NCBI GenBank assembly: GCA_000010565.1
Contig: AP009389.1
Location: 1,736,001 to 1,800,000, forward strand
Direction: 5' to 3'
DNA length: 64,000 bases
Origin: Pelotomaculum thermopropionicum SI
Lineage (GTDB): Bacteria; Bacillota; Desulfotomaculia; Desulfotomaculales; Pelotomaculaceae
Below the pieces are notes generated by a model that saw nothing but the letters and a program-made list of their open reading frames with translations, was not told where the DNA came from and did no database searches. Positions 26,688 to 34,407 of this stretch are shown piece after piece (within the stretch, counting starts at the first letter, position 1; each line of letters begins with the position of its first letter). Both the position numbers and the translations under genes were made by a program.

Positions 26688-27389
26688 ATGCCTCTAATCC
26701 TGGCCGTAGATGACGAGGCTAATATTTTGGAGCTCCTGAAATTTAACCTCTCAAAAGAAGGCTTCCAGGTAATCAGCGCTACCAACGGCCCCGATGCGGT
26801 AAAAATCGCCCGTGAAAAAAAACCTGACCTGATTATCCTGGACGTTATGCTTCCAGAAATGGATGGTTACGACGTGCTGCAAAAACTAAAGGCAGACCGG
26901 GAAACCGCCGTCACCCCGGTGATCATATTGAGCGCCAAGACTGAAGAGGTGGACAAGGTGCTCGGGCTTGAACTGGGCGCGGACGACTACATAACCAAAC
27001 CGTTTTCCCCCAGGGAAGTCGTGGCCAGAGTAAAGGCACGCCTGCGCCGCAAGTCCGCGCCTCCCGCAAAGCAGGAAGCAAGGAAGGAAATCAGAATAGG
27101 CAGCCTGGTAATCAGGCCCGAGAAATACGAGGCCGTACTTGACGGGAAAAAACTGGAGCTCACCCCGAAAGAATTCGAGTTGCTTCACCTGCTGGCGGAC
27201 AATCCCGGCCGTGTTTTTACCAGGGACATCCTCCTGGAAAAGATCTGGGGCTACGACCACGCTCGGGAAACACGCACCGTGGACGTACACATCAGGTATT
27301 TGCGCCAAAAAATTGAAAAAGACCCCGCCAAACCGAAATACATCGAAACAGTGCGTAGCGTGGGCTACCGTTTTCGCGACACAAGTTAA
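26688..27389 (+). CDS. phoB: Response regulator of the PhoB/PhoP (OmpR) family
   Basis: A receiver domain (phospho-acceptor Asp52 in LIILDVMLPEMDG; acidic pair DDE; Thr/Ser in ILSAK; Lys104 in YITKPFSPRE) is joined to a winged-helix DNA-binding domain (LTPKEFELLHLL ... DVHIRYLRQKIE ... VRSVGYRF). It stands directly before pstSCA and behind Pho-box-like repeats, so it is very likely the phosphate regulator. The ATG at 26688 follows GGTGGTG; an upstream GTG at 26676 is possible. No sensor kinase (phoR) is encoded in the window, which is unusual because phoP and phoR normally pair. Confidence 0.88.
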   Translation: MPLILAVDDEANILELLKFNLSKEGFQVISATNGPDAVKIAREKKPDLIILDVMLPEMDGYDVLQKLKADRETAVTPVIILSAKTEEVDKVLGLELGADDYITKPFSPREVVARVKARLRRKSAPPAKQEARKEIRIGSLVIRPEKYEAVLDGKKLELTPKEFELLHLLADNPGRVFTRDILLEKIWGYDHARETRTVDVHIRYLRQKIEKDPAKPKYIETVRSVGYRFRDTS

Positions 27390-27452
27390 AATACGCGGCA
27401 GGCGGGCTGCCGCTTGAGATAAATAAAAAACAGCGAAGGGGGAAAAAGCTTG

Positions 27453-28346
27453 ATGAAAAAAACAAAATGGATAGTGCTTGCCGTTCTGTGCCTGGCCGCT
27501 TTGGCGGCGCTGGCCGGCTGCGGCGGCAGGGACAGGCAGGGCACAGCCGGCAACCGGCCACAATTGTCCGGCAACATCACCGCAGTGGGCTCCACTGCCA
27601 TGCAGCCGCTGGTTGAACAGGCAGCAAACCAATTCATGGCAAAGCACCCCAACGTAAAAATCGTTGTGCAGGGCGGGGGCAGCGGCACCGGTCTGACCCA
27701 GGTCGCCCAGGGGGCGGCGGATATCGGCAACTCCGACATATTTGCTGAAGAAAAAGACGGCATCGACGCTTCCCAACTGGTCGACCACCAGATCTGCGTC
27801 GTCGGCATGGCCGCTGTCGTTAACCCGGCTGTCAACATCGACAACCTTACCAGGCAGCAGTTGGTGGACATCTTTACCGGCAAAATAACCAACTGGAAAG
27901 ATGTGGGCGGCCCTGATCAAAAAGTCGTCCTGGTAAACCGGCCCAAGGCATCTGGCACGCGAGCGACTTTTAAAAAGTACGCCCTGGGTGGTGCCGAAGA
28001 GGCGGCAGGCATTGAAGAAGACTCTTCCGGAACGGTCCGCAAGATCGTTAAAGAAACCCCCGGGGCAATCGGCTACCTGGCCCTGTCCTACCTCGACGGC
28101 AGCGTTAAGGCCATAAAACTGGACGGCGTTGAGCCCTCCAAGGAAAATATCACCTCCGGCAAATACCCCGTATGGGCGTACCAGCACAGTTACACCAAAG
28201 GTAAACCTTCCGGCGCACTGGAAGCGTTCTTAAACTACATCATGACAGATGAAGTACAAAAGTCCATTATTCCTCAACTGGGCTACATACCTGTTACTGA
28301 AATGAAAGTAGTGAGGGACGCAAGTGGAAACGTCAAAAGTAAATAA
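27453..28346 (+). CDS. pstS: Phosphate ABC transporter substrate-binding lipoprotein PstS
   Basis: The extracytoplasmic phosphate receptor. A lipoprotein signal ends LAALAGCGG (lipobox Cys near residue 26). The mature part begins LSGNITAVGSTAMQPLVEQ and contains the phosphate-binding signature GGGSGTGLTQVAQGAADIGNSD, here split into GGGSGTGLTQ and ADIGNSD, and RPKASGTRATFKKY. Length (297) is normal. A GAAGGGGG site precedes the ATG at 27453 (a TTG at 27450 is in frame). A GCGGCAG/CTGCCGC hairpin lies between phoB and pstS and may adjust relative expression or protect the mRNA. Confidence 0.93.
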   Translation: MKKTKWIVLAVLCLAALAALAGCGGRDRQGTAGNRPQLSGNITAVGSTAMQPLVEQAANQFMAKHPNVKIVVQGGGSGTGLTQVAQGAADIGNSDIFAEEKDGIDASQLVDHQICVVGMAAVVNPAVNIDNLTRQQLVDIFTGKITNWKDVGGPDQKVVLVNRPKASGTRATFKKYALGGAEEAAGIEEDSSGTVRKIVKETPGAIGYLALSYLDGSVKAIKLDGVEPSKENITSGKYPVWAYQHSYTKGKPSGALEAFLNYIMTDEVQKSIIPQLGYIPVTEMKVVRDASGNVKSK

Positions 28347-28416
28347 CGACAAAAAGTATTTTTGCGGGCCGGAGCGGGCACCCGGCCTACTCTCTTTCTT
28401 ATTGGAATGGTTGTTA

Positions 28417-29334
28417 ATGAAAAAAGACCTTGCTTGCATGATATTCAAATTAAGCGGCAGCGAATTGCTTGGCAGGGTTCTCACTACCGGAGCCGCAGCC
28501 CTCGCAATAATTTCCACCGTTACAATCATAGCTTTTATATCTGTTAAAGGCCTTTCGACTTTTATTGACAACGGTATAAGTTTGAAAGAATTTCTGCTTT
28601 CCTCTCACTGGTATCCCGACCGCCCTTTGGAAGAAGGCGGGCCCCAGGTAGGCATACTGGCATTTGTCTTTGGCTCTGTTGTTGTCTCAACGCTGGCCGT
28701 TATTTTAAGCGCGCCTTTGAGCATTGCCTGTGCAGTATTTATGGTGGAAATCGCGCCAAACTGGGGGCAGCGCCTGCTGCGGCCGGCAATTGAGGTCCTG
28801 GCGGGAATCCCTTCCGTTGTCTACGGTTATATCGGCCTGAGCCTGCTTGTTCCTTTTATAAGGGAGAACATAGGCGGGCTGGGCTTCAGCGTCCTGGCCG
28901 GCTTTCTCGTCCTTTCACTAATGATTATCCCCACCATCGTCGGCATATCGGCCGACAGCCTGAAGGCCTTGCCGCGGGAATGGAAAGAGGCGGCGTACGC
29001 CCTGGGTTCCACCCGGTGGCAGGCGATCCGGCTGGTGCTCCTGCCGGCGGCACGTTCGGGGCTGATAACGGGAATTGTCCTGGGCCTGGCCAGGGCTTTC
29101 GGGGAAGCCCTGGCCGTCCAGATGGTGATCGGCAATACAAGAAAAATTCCCGCTTCCATTCTAGACCCGGTAACGACATTAACCAGCGCAATCACCATGG
29201 ACATGGGCAACACGCCTATGGGTTCCCTCTGGAACAACGCCCTCTGGTCAATGGGCTTGCTGCTCCTGGCGATATCCTGCTTTTTTATCATAATCATCCG
29301 TTTTGTCGCAAATAAAGGAGGGATTGCCCAATGA
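28417..29334 (+). CDS. pstC: Phosphate ABC transporter permease PstC
   Basis: A six-helix permease of about 305 residues. The conserved features are SSHWYPDRP...GG in the first outside loop, the EVLAGIPSVVYGYIGL block and the cytoplasmic EAA-type loop EWKEAAYALGSTRWQAIRLVLLPAARSG, here cited in part as EAAYALGSTRWQ. The ATG at 28417 (MKKDLACMIF) is chosen because it has GGAATGG upstream and a sensible N-terminus; the open frame reaches back into pstS at 28324. It overlaps pstA by four bases (ATGA). Confidence 0.9.
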   Translation: MKKDLACMIFKLSGSELLGRVLTTGAAALAIISTVTIIAFISVKGLSTFIDNGISLKEFLLSSHWYPDRPLEEGGPQVGILAFVFGSVVVSTLAVILSAPLSIACAVFMVEIAPNWGQRLLRPAIEVLAGIPSVVYGYIGLSLLVPFIRENIGGLGFSVLAGFLVLSLMIIPTIVGISADSLKALPREWKEAAYALGSTRWQAIRLVLLPAARSGLITGIVLGLARAFGEALAVQMVIGNTRKIPASILDPVTTLTSAITMDMGNTPMGSLWNNALWSMGLLLLAISCFFIIIIRFVANKGGIAQ

Positions 29335-30215
29335 AACCCCGCCTTGCCGACAGGATAGCTACTATTTCATTTTGGGCCTGCGCGCTGTTAGTTATAGCCA
29401 TTCTGGTTTCCCTAGCAGGGTATATCCTTTACCACGGGGGAAAGTCAATCAGTTGGAATTTTTTGACCAGCCCTCCCCAGGTAATCAGGGCGGGCGGCGG
29501 CATCGGACCGCAGATCTTCAACTCTTTTTACCTGCTTGTACTGTCCATGGCTTTCACGCTGCCAGTAGGGCTGCTAGGCGGGGTTTACCTTGCCGAATAC
29601 GCAAGAAAAAGCAGCTGGACAGACTTGGTAAGGCTTTCCATCGAAACCTTAAACTCGCTGCCCTCTATTATAGTCGGCCTGTTCGGCCTCCTGGTTTTCG
29701 TAAATTTAACCGGATGGGGTTACTCCCTCATGTCCGGCGCCCTGGCCTTAACAGTGATCAATCTCCCTCTCATTGTGCGTATTATGGAAGAGTCCGTCCG
29801 CAGCGTGCCGGCCGGCCTGCGCGAGGCGAGCCTGGCCCTTGGCGCTAACAAGTGGCAGACCGTCTGCAGGGTAGTATTGCCTTCAGCTTTCCCCGGTCTG
29901 GTCAGCGGCGCCATCACTACTTCCGGCCGGGTCTTCGGCGAGGCTGCAGCGCTCATGTTTACTGCCGGAATGTCAAGCCCGGCCCTGGACTTCAGCCAGT
30001 GGAACATTCTCCATCCTGCTTCACCCTTAAACCCCTTCCGGCCGGCAGAGACCCTGGCCGTGCACATATGGAAGATCAATACGGAAGGCCTGATCCCCGA
30101 CCTGAGAAGAGTTGCGGACGGTTCCGCAGCAGTGCTGATCCTGGTGGTGCTCGGCTTTAACCTGGCTGCGCGCTGGCTAGGCAGGAAGATCCACCGCCGC
30201 ATGACTGCTGAATAG
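29331..30215 (+). CDS. pstA: Phosphate ABC transporter permease PstA
   Basis: The second permease of the Pst channel, 294 residues with about six membrane segments. Landmarks are FLTSPPQVIRAGGGIGPQIFN, the LNSLPSIIVGLFG block and the ATPase-docking loop REASLALGANKWQTV. It starts at an ATG overlapping the pstC stop, showing translational coupling. Unlike most pst operons, it is not followed by pstB: a gene remnant, a terminator and the oppositely oriented phoU come next. Confidence 0.92.
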   Translation: MKPRLADRIATISFWACALLVIAILVSLAGYILYHGGKSISWNFLTSPPQVIRAGGGIGPQIFNSFYLLVLSMAFTLPVGLLGGVYLAEYARKSSWTDLVRLSIETLNSLPSIIVGLFGLLVFVNLTGWGYSLMSGALALTVINLPLIVRIMEESVRSVPAGLREASLALGANKWQTVCRVVLPSAFPGLVSGAITTSGRVFGEAAALMFTAGMSSPALDFSQWNILHPASPLNPFRPAETLAVHIWKINTEGLIPDLRRVADGSAAVLILVVLGFNLAARWLGRKIHRRMTAE

Positions 30216-30389
30216 CCAAAGCACGGAGACCCGCAATCGCTTTACGCGCTGGTTGAAATCTGCGAGTCTGTCCAGGTCGTGTTTATCAAAGTGCCGTATG
30301 ACTTTCAAAGCGCTGCAGAGGCTATTATCTCCTCCGGACTGCCGGAAGAATTTGCCGCAGAACTGTGCACAGGCAGGGTCTGGCTGTAG
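30216..30389 (+). pseudogene. Orphan coding-like remnant in frame after pstA
   Basis: Immediately after the pstA TAG the same reading frame stays open for 57 codons to a TAG at 30387. The text (HGDPQSLYALVEICESV ... KVPYDFQSAAEAII ... LPEEFAAELCTGRVWL) has the codon use and amphipathic pattern of a real protein C-terminus. It has no ATG and no ribosome site; only an internal GTG near 30282 could start it. I do not recognise the family. Likely the tail of a decayed gene that once stood between pstA and the terminator; a read-through extension of PstA is the less likely alternative. Confidence 0.4.
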
Positions 30390-30411
30390 AACACTACGTA
30401 AAAAACAAAAG

Positions 30412-30439
30412 GCAAGGAATTTAGACCTCCTTGCTTTTT
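30412..30439. terminator. Bidirectional terminator between pstA and phoU
   Basis: GCAAGGA and TCCTTGC form a 7-bp stem with a 9-base loop, followed by TTTTT on the plus strand and preceded by an A-rich tract that gives a T-rich tail on the minus strand. It serves the convergent pstA and phoU transcripts. Confidence 0.75.
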
Positions 30440-30457
30440 CTTATATGAAAGACTGAA

Positions 30458-31114
30458 TTAGTCGTTTAAATCGGTCCGCCGGCCGGTGACCATGTATAGA
30501 ATTGACTCCCCGATATTAGTGGCGTGGTCGGCGATCCTTTCCAGGCAGTGCCCGGCAAACAGGAGCTGGATGGCCATCTCGGCCTTGCCCGGTTCTTTTT
30601 TTATGATCTCTACCAGCCTGTCGAAGCACTGCCTGTAAAGGCCGTCAATTTCGTCTTCCATCTTGACGATAACCCTGGCAGTTTCTATGTCGGCCGTGGT
30701 ATAGGCGTTGATCACGCTGGCGACCATTTCACGCACCTTTTCAGTCATCTGGGACAGGCAGGAAAGCTCTGTAATGGTCCTTTTCCCAGCCAGGCGAACT
30801 GTTGACTTGGCGATTTTTTCCGCGCAGTCTCCCATCCGCTCAAGGTCGGTAGCTATCTGCAAGTCGCCCTGGACGGTTCTTAAATCAACCGCCAGGGGCT
30901 GGCGAAGCGCCAAAAGCCTGAGACACTTGTCCTGCACGTCAACGTTGAGCCTGTCGATCTTGTCATCTTCCGCAATGACCTGCTGGGCCAGGTCAACCTG
31001 GCCGTTTATAAGGGACTTGGTTGAATCGTAAATAGCCTTTTCAATCAGTGCGCCCATGCGGATTATTTCAAATTTCAGCTCTTCCAGCTCGTTGTCCAGG
31101 ATGGTGTTTTGCAT
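30458..31114 (-). CDS. phoU: Phosphate transport regulator PhoU
   Basis: A 218-residue all-helical protein with two PhoU three-helix repeats. The metal-binding signatures are present: DLRTVQGDLQIATDLERMGDCAEKI, cited here as ATDLERMGDCAEKI, in the first half and LFAGHCLERIADHATNIGES in the second. PhoU normally links PstB to the PhoR kinase and keeps the regulon off when phosphate is plentiful. The ATG at 31114 lies behind AAGGAGGA. It is transcribed away from pstB from a shared 200-base intergenic region, an inversion of the usual pstB-phoU order. Confidence 0.93.
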   Translation of the reverse strand: MQNTILDNELEELKFEIIRMGALIEKAIYDSTKSLINGQVDLAQQVIAEDDKIDRLNVDVQDKCLRLLALRQPLAVDLRTVQGDLQIATDLERMGDCAEKIAKSTVRLAGKRTITELSCLSQMTEKVREMVASVINAYTTADIETARVIVKMEDEIDGLYRQCFDRLVEIIKKEPGKAEMAIQLLFAGHCLERIADHATNIGESILYMVTGRRTDLND

Positions 31115-31212
31115 TAATGTTCCTCCTTACGCAATAAAAATTAAAACACATTTATGTTAAGACAATCTTAAAAATTTTTTAAAGTTTTATTAAATTTATC
31201 AGAAACCTTAAA

Positions 31213-31251
31213 TTAACTTTTTTTTAACACAATAATAACGATATTCTAACT
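31213..31251 (+). promoter_or_regulatory. Second 11-bp-phased Pho-box-like array, before pstB
   Basis: Hexamers TTAACT (31213), TTAACA (31224), ATAACG (31235) and CTAACT (31246) follow each other at exact 11-base steps, all oriented toward pstB. A TAAAAT -10 sits about ten bases beyond the last box (31261). The layout matches an activated Pho promoter. No comparable array faces phoU. Confidence 0.65.
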
Positions 31252-31314
31252 TGACGGTGCTAAAATGCAAAAGAAATAAGTTTTTTCATAAATTATTCTC
31301 CTGGAGGTCAATCC

Positions 31315-32073
31315 ATGTCAGTTAGCAGAATTTCCGTTCGAAATCTAAATTTATATTATAAAGAATTTCAGGCTTTGAAGAATATTAATATGGAAATTAC
31401 CGCTAACAACGTTACCGCCTTGATCGGCCCTTCCGGCTGCGGGAAATCCACCTTTTTGCGCACGCTGAACCGCATGAACGATTTAATCGAGGGGGTAAGA
31501 GTTGAAGGTACCGTACTCCTGGACGGGCATGACATCTACGGGCCGGATGTAGACGTGGCCGGTTTAAGAAAAAGGGTGGGCATGGTTTTTCAAAAGCCAA
31601 ACCCTTTCCCCATGTCAGTATATGACAATGTCGCCTACGGCCCGCGCATTCACGGCGAAAGAAACAAGCGCAGGCTGGACCAAATAGTTGAAAATAGCCT
31701 GCGCGGAGCAGCGCTTTGGGACGAAGTGCGCGACCGCTTGCACAAGTCCGCTCTTGGCCTCTCTGGGGGGCAGCAGCAGCGTTTGTGCATTGCCAGGCTG
31801 CTGGCAGTAGAACCAGAGGTGCTTTTAATGGACGAGCCTACTTCCGCGCTCGACCCCATGGCTACCATGAAAATAGAGGAGTTGTTAAGTGTTTTAAAGA
31901 AGAACTACACCATTGTAATCGTTACGCACAACATGCAGCAGGCCGCCCGGGTATCCGACGCCACCGCCTTCTTCCTAAACGGCGAACTGGTGGAGTACGG
32001 AGATACCGAGGAAATATTCACAAGGCCGGCGGACCAGCGGACGGAGGACTACATCACCGGCCGGTTCGGGTAA
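31315..32073 (+). CDS. pstB: Phosphate ABC transporter ATP-binding protein PstB
   Basis: The ATPase of the high-affinity phosphate importer, 252 residues. Walker A reads [20 protein letters not shown], the PstB form; Q-loop [20 protein letters not shown]; signature [16 protein letters not shown]; Walker [14 protein letters not shown]; switch [13 protein letters not shown]. The ATG at 31315 has CTGGAGG nine bases upstream. It is separated from pstSCA by the inverted phoU gene and has its own Pho-box-like promoter, so it must be co-ordinated by the regulator and not by a shared transcript. Confidence 0.95.
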   Translation: MSVSRISVRNLNLYYKEFQALKNINMEITANNVTALIGPSGCGKSTFLRTLNRMNDLIEGVRVEGTVLLDGHDIYGPDVDVAGLRKRVGMVFQKPNPFPMSVYDNVAYGPRIHGERNKRRLDQIVENSLRGAALWDEVRDRLHKSALGLSGGQQQRLCIARLLAVEPEVLLMDEPTSALDPMATMKIEELLSVLKKNYTIVIVTHNMQQAARVSDATAFFLNGELVEYGDTEEIFTRPADQRTEDYITGRFG

Positions 32074-32183
32074 AAAAAGCGCCTCGCGGCACCTGAGCTG
32101 CAAATCCCTGCCAGCAACTTCTTATCCCTTTAACCTTCTTAAGAGCGATATCACTTTAATCATTATATATCATCAATTTGCCT

Positions 32184-33227
32184 CTATTCCAGCCTATCTT
32201 CATCCTTTGCCTTGCCTTTCTTGTCCCGGTTAACAGGATCGTCCTTCTTTTCCTCTTCTCTTCTTTTTATCCCGCCGGCAGGCTCCGGCGATCTGCCAGC
32301 TTCATCTTTACCGGTCTGCCGGACCTTGCCGGGAGCAAAAGCTTTTTCCTCGCCTTTCCAGTTGTCATCCTGGTTATCATTTGCTTTGCTGCGCCGCATG
32401 TAGATGCCCTTCCCGCCGGCTTTTTCCCTGCCCTCCCCCTTAATGGCGCTGTTTTCCCGCTCAGTTTCCGCCCCGGATTCTGCCAGCAGATCGGCAATTG
32501 AAAACTTCTTTTCTTTTTCCAGCTCGCCCAGGCTCTTTGTGCTGATTTCGCCAATACTGACCGGTACGCCCTTTTTCCCCGACTTCTGCAAAAGGAGGTA
32601 CCTTCCGGTAGAAAGCCCTGAGCTGGCGGCTTCCTGGCGCAATTCCGGCCTGACTGGCTCAATTATAACCTCGGCATCCACCCCGCCTGAATCAAGCGGC
32701 TTTTTAATAGCCTCGCAAATCGAGACCAGATCCGCCACCGGCTCTGCATTTTCAGCAACGGTCAGCGTGGCCAGGATAACATTGTCCGATCCCTTCGCCA
32801 GGTAGTTTTCCGCTACAGCCCGGGCAACAATGGCCTCAACCGCCTCGTCCACCATCCGCCCCCTCACCGCCACCTTTGAAAGGATTTTTTCGCCGTCGCC
32901 GTTAAGCGCGCTGGCAGAAACAACCTTCCTGCCGGCTGAAACCGCGAGTTCCATGCTGGGGTTTATGTCAATGGTGAGGTACGCTGCAGCCGCCGGAACC
33001 CGCCCCGTATAGAGTTGCCAGGCAAGGACGAAAACAAGCAATAACGCGGCAGCCACAAAATGCTTTAGATTTAAATAGGGGCGGAATTCCTTTTTCTCCA
33101 GGCGTATTTCCTGCCCTGCCCTGACCGGCCCGTTTCCGGGCAGGGGTACCTCCCGGTATTCTCCCTGGGGAGTCAGCACAATGCAGGTTTTGTTTTTCAA
33201 TTTAACAATCAGTCCGCGCTCCTGCAT
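32184..33227 (-). CDS. rsgI: RsgI-type anti-sigma-I factor
   Basis: A membrane-anchored anti-sigma factor. The N-terminal cytoplasmic domain (MQERGLIVKLKNKTCIVLTP) matches the RsgI N-domain that binds SigI. One membrane helix lies near residues 55-74 (FVAAALLLVFVLAW). The outside part begins with the conserved YLTIDINPSMELAVS block, where related proteins are processed. Beyond residue 250 the protein turns into a highly charged, low-complexity Lys/Glu/Asp/Arg tail with no carbohydrate-binding module, unlike Clostridium thermocellum RsgI proteins. It starts two bases after sigI. Confidence 0.85.
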   Translation of the reverse strand: MQERGLIVKLKNKTCIVLTPQGEYREVPLPGNGPVRAGQEIRLEKKEFRPYLNLKHFVAAALLLVFVLAWQLYTGRVPAAAAYLTIDINPSMELAVSAGRKVVSASALNGDGEKILSKVAVRGRMVDEAVEAIVARAVAENYLAKGSDNVILATLTVAENAEPVADLVSICEAIKKPLDSGGVDAEVIIEPVRPELRQEAASSGLSTGRYLLLQKSGKKGVPVSIGEISTKSLGELEKEKKFSIADLLAESGAETERENSAIKGEGREKAGGKGIYMRRSKANDNQDDNWKGEEKAFAPGKVRQTGKDEAGRSPEPAGGIKRREEEKKDDPVNRDKKGKAKDEDRLE

Positions 33228-33229
33228 AG

Positions 33230-33964
33230 TTACACTTCCTTCTTGCCCGGGGCGGGCAGATTTAAATACGAGCTCAAGTACAAAAAATCCTCCCGCCGGT
33301 AAATCAAAAGCGCCGTGGCTATGATGTACTTGCGGCCCCTCTCAAGAATTTTGCGGCTTATTCCGGTGCTTTTGGCCAGTTCGGCCAGCGGCAGCTTTTT
33401 CTTGCTCAACAGTCCGGCAAAAAGCTCACCGTTCTCAACCAGTGCCAGAGCGGCCCGGATCAGCGTTTCACGGGTGTCGCGGTGACGGGGTGAGCATTTG
33501 ACCAAATCCTCAAAAGACACTCCGTACTTTTTCAGCAATCCTTCATATTCCTTTATTTCCTCTTCTCTTTCCCGGTCCGCGGCTTCTTCCCAGTAAACTT
33601 CCCATGCCCTGTTCAGCTCCGTATCGTCCGGAACGTCCGGATGAAGGGGCAGCGTCCCGCCGCGAGCAGCGGCATTCCTGCCCTCCTTGCGGCGATAGTC
33701 GGCCAGCCTGCTGTTTATAACCATTCTGGCGTAGGCCGGGAAGGGAACGCCAGCATCCTCGCGAAACCGGTCAATTGCCTCGTTAAAAGCAATCAGGGCC
33801 ACGGCCAGCTCATCATCCCTGCCCCAGTCCAGAATCCGCCCGCAAAACCTGCAAGCCACCTTAAAAATAAACGGCTTGCAATCTTCCAGAAAATCCTCCC
33901 TGGCCAGGCTGTTTCCCTTTCTTATTTCCCGTAATCTTTCTTCCACTTCCTGCACAGGAAACAA
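33230..33964 (-). CDS. sigI: RNA polymerase sigma factor SigI
   Basis: A 244-residue alternative sigma factor of the heat/envelope-responsive SigI group. Region 2 is around WGRDDELAVALIAFNEAIDRF with YARMVINSRLADYRRKE; the C-terminal conserved block is LPLAELAKSTGISRKILERGRKYIIA. The start is a TTG at 33964 behind AAGGGAG. It is co-transcribed with its anti-sigma factor. The usual autoregulated SigI promoter would lie in the 34.0 kb intergenic region, but I could not fix one with confidence. Confidence 0.9.
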   Translation of the reverse strand: MFPVQEVEERLREIRKGNSLAREDFLEDCKPFIFKVACRFCGRILDWGRDDELAVALIAFNEAIDRFREDAGVPFPAYARMVINSRLADYRRKEGRNAAARGGTLPLHPDVPDDTELNRAWEVYWEEAADREREEEIKEYEGLLKKYGVSFEDLVKCSPRHRDTRETLIRAALALVENGELFAGLLSKKKLPLAELAKSTGISRKILERGRKYIIATALLIYRREDFLYLSSYLNLPAPGKKEV

Positions 33965-34407
33965 CTAACATCTCCCTTTCTCCCGCCGGCCAACCACCTC
34001 TTTTTCCAAACAGCCGGGCAGGGGCAGGGTGCCGGCCGTCCCCTGCCGGTTTATACGAAATATCCCGCAATTTTAAGGGGGCCCCAGGTAAAAATGCCTT
34101 TCCCGGAAAAAGCCGGTCTCCCGGAAAATTCGCCAGGAAAGCCCTCTTTACCTCCCGGGCGCCGGAACATCTTCCGGGGAAACGGCCAAAGCTTTGGGGC
34201 CGGAAATATTACAAAACAGAAGGAATTTTATATTTTTCGTCGAAGGACATTAAAACTCTTCTTTAATATGTTAAAGCATTAATCTTTTACCTTACTTAAA
34301 AGAATCATTTTGTAAAAAAGCAAAAATTAAGCAGTCCCTGCAACCCCTAAAACAATTCCGTAATCTGGGGGTTTGTACCACTATTTGTTTAGAGAGGAGA
34401 CGTTAAA
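33965..34407. other. 443-base intergenic region with a strong hairpin
   Basis: The region separates divergent sigI and the HisD-like operon. It holds a strong inverted repeat at 34014-34049 (CCGGGCAGGGG pairing with CCCCTGCCGG, one bulge) in the probable sigI leader, then GC-rich sequence without coding support, then an AT-rich stretch (34200-34400) that probably carries the promoter of the downstream operon. A short open frame at 34094-34282 has no ribosome site and unlikely composition, so I do not call it. Confidence 0.5.

Noticed and set aside
26886-28187. A 433-codon open frame on the minus strand opposite phoB and pstS
   Set aside because: It is antisense to two well-supported genes, has no ribosome site, and its composition is that of a shadow frame in GC-rich coding DNA.
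34050-34090. A possible SigI-type promoter (C-rich -35, CGTA -10) upstream of sigI
   Set aside because: The -10 does not fit the CGAA consensus I remember and the spacing is uncertain.
34094-34282. A 62-codon frame in the sigI/HisD-like intergenic region
   Set aside because: No ribosome site, Pro/Arg/Lys-rich composition unlike the neighbours, and it overlaps likely promoter DNA.
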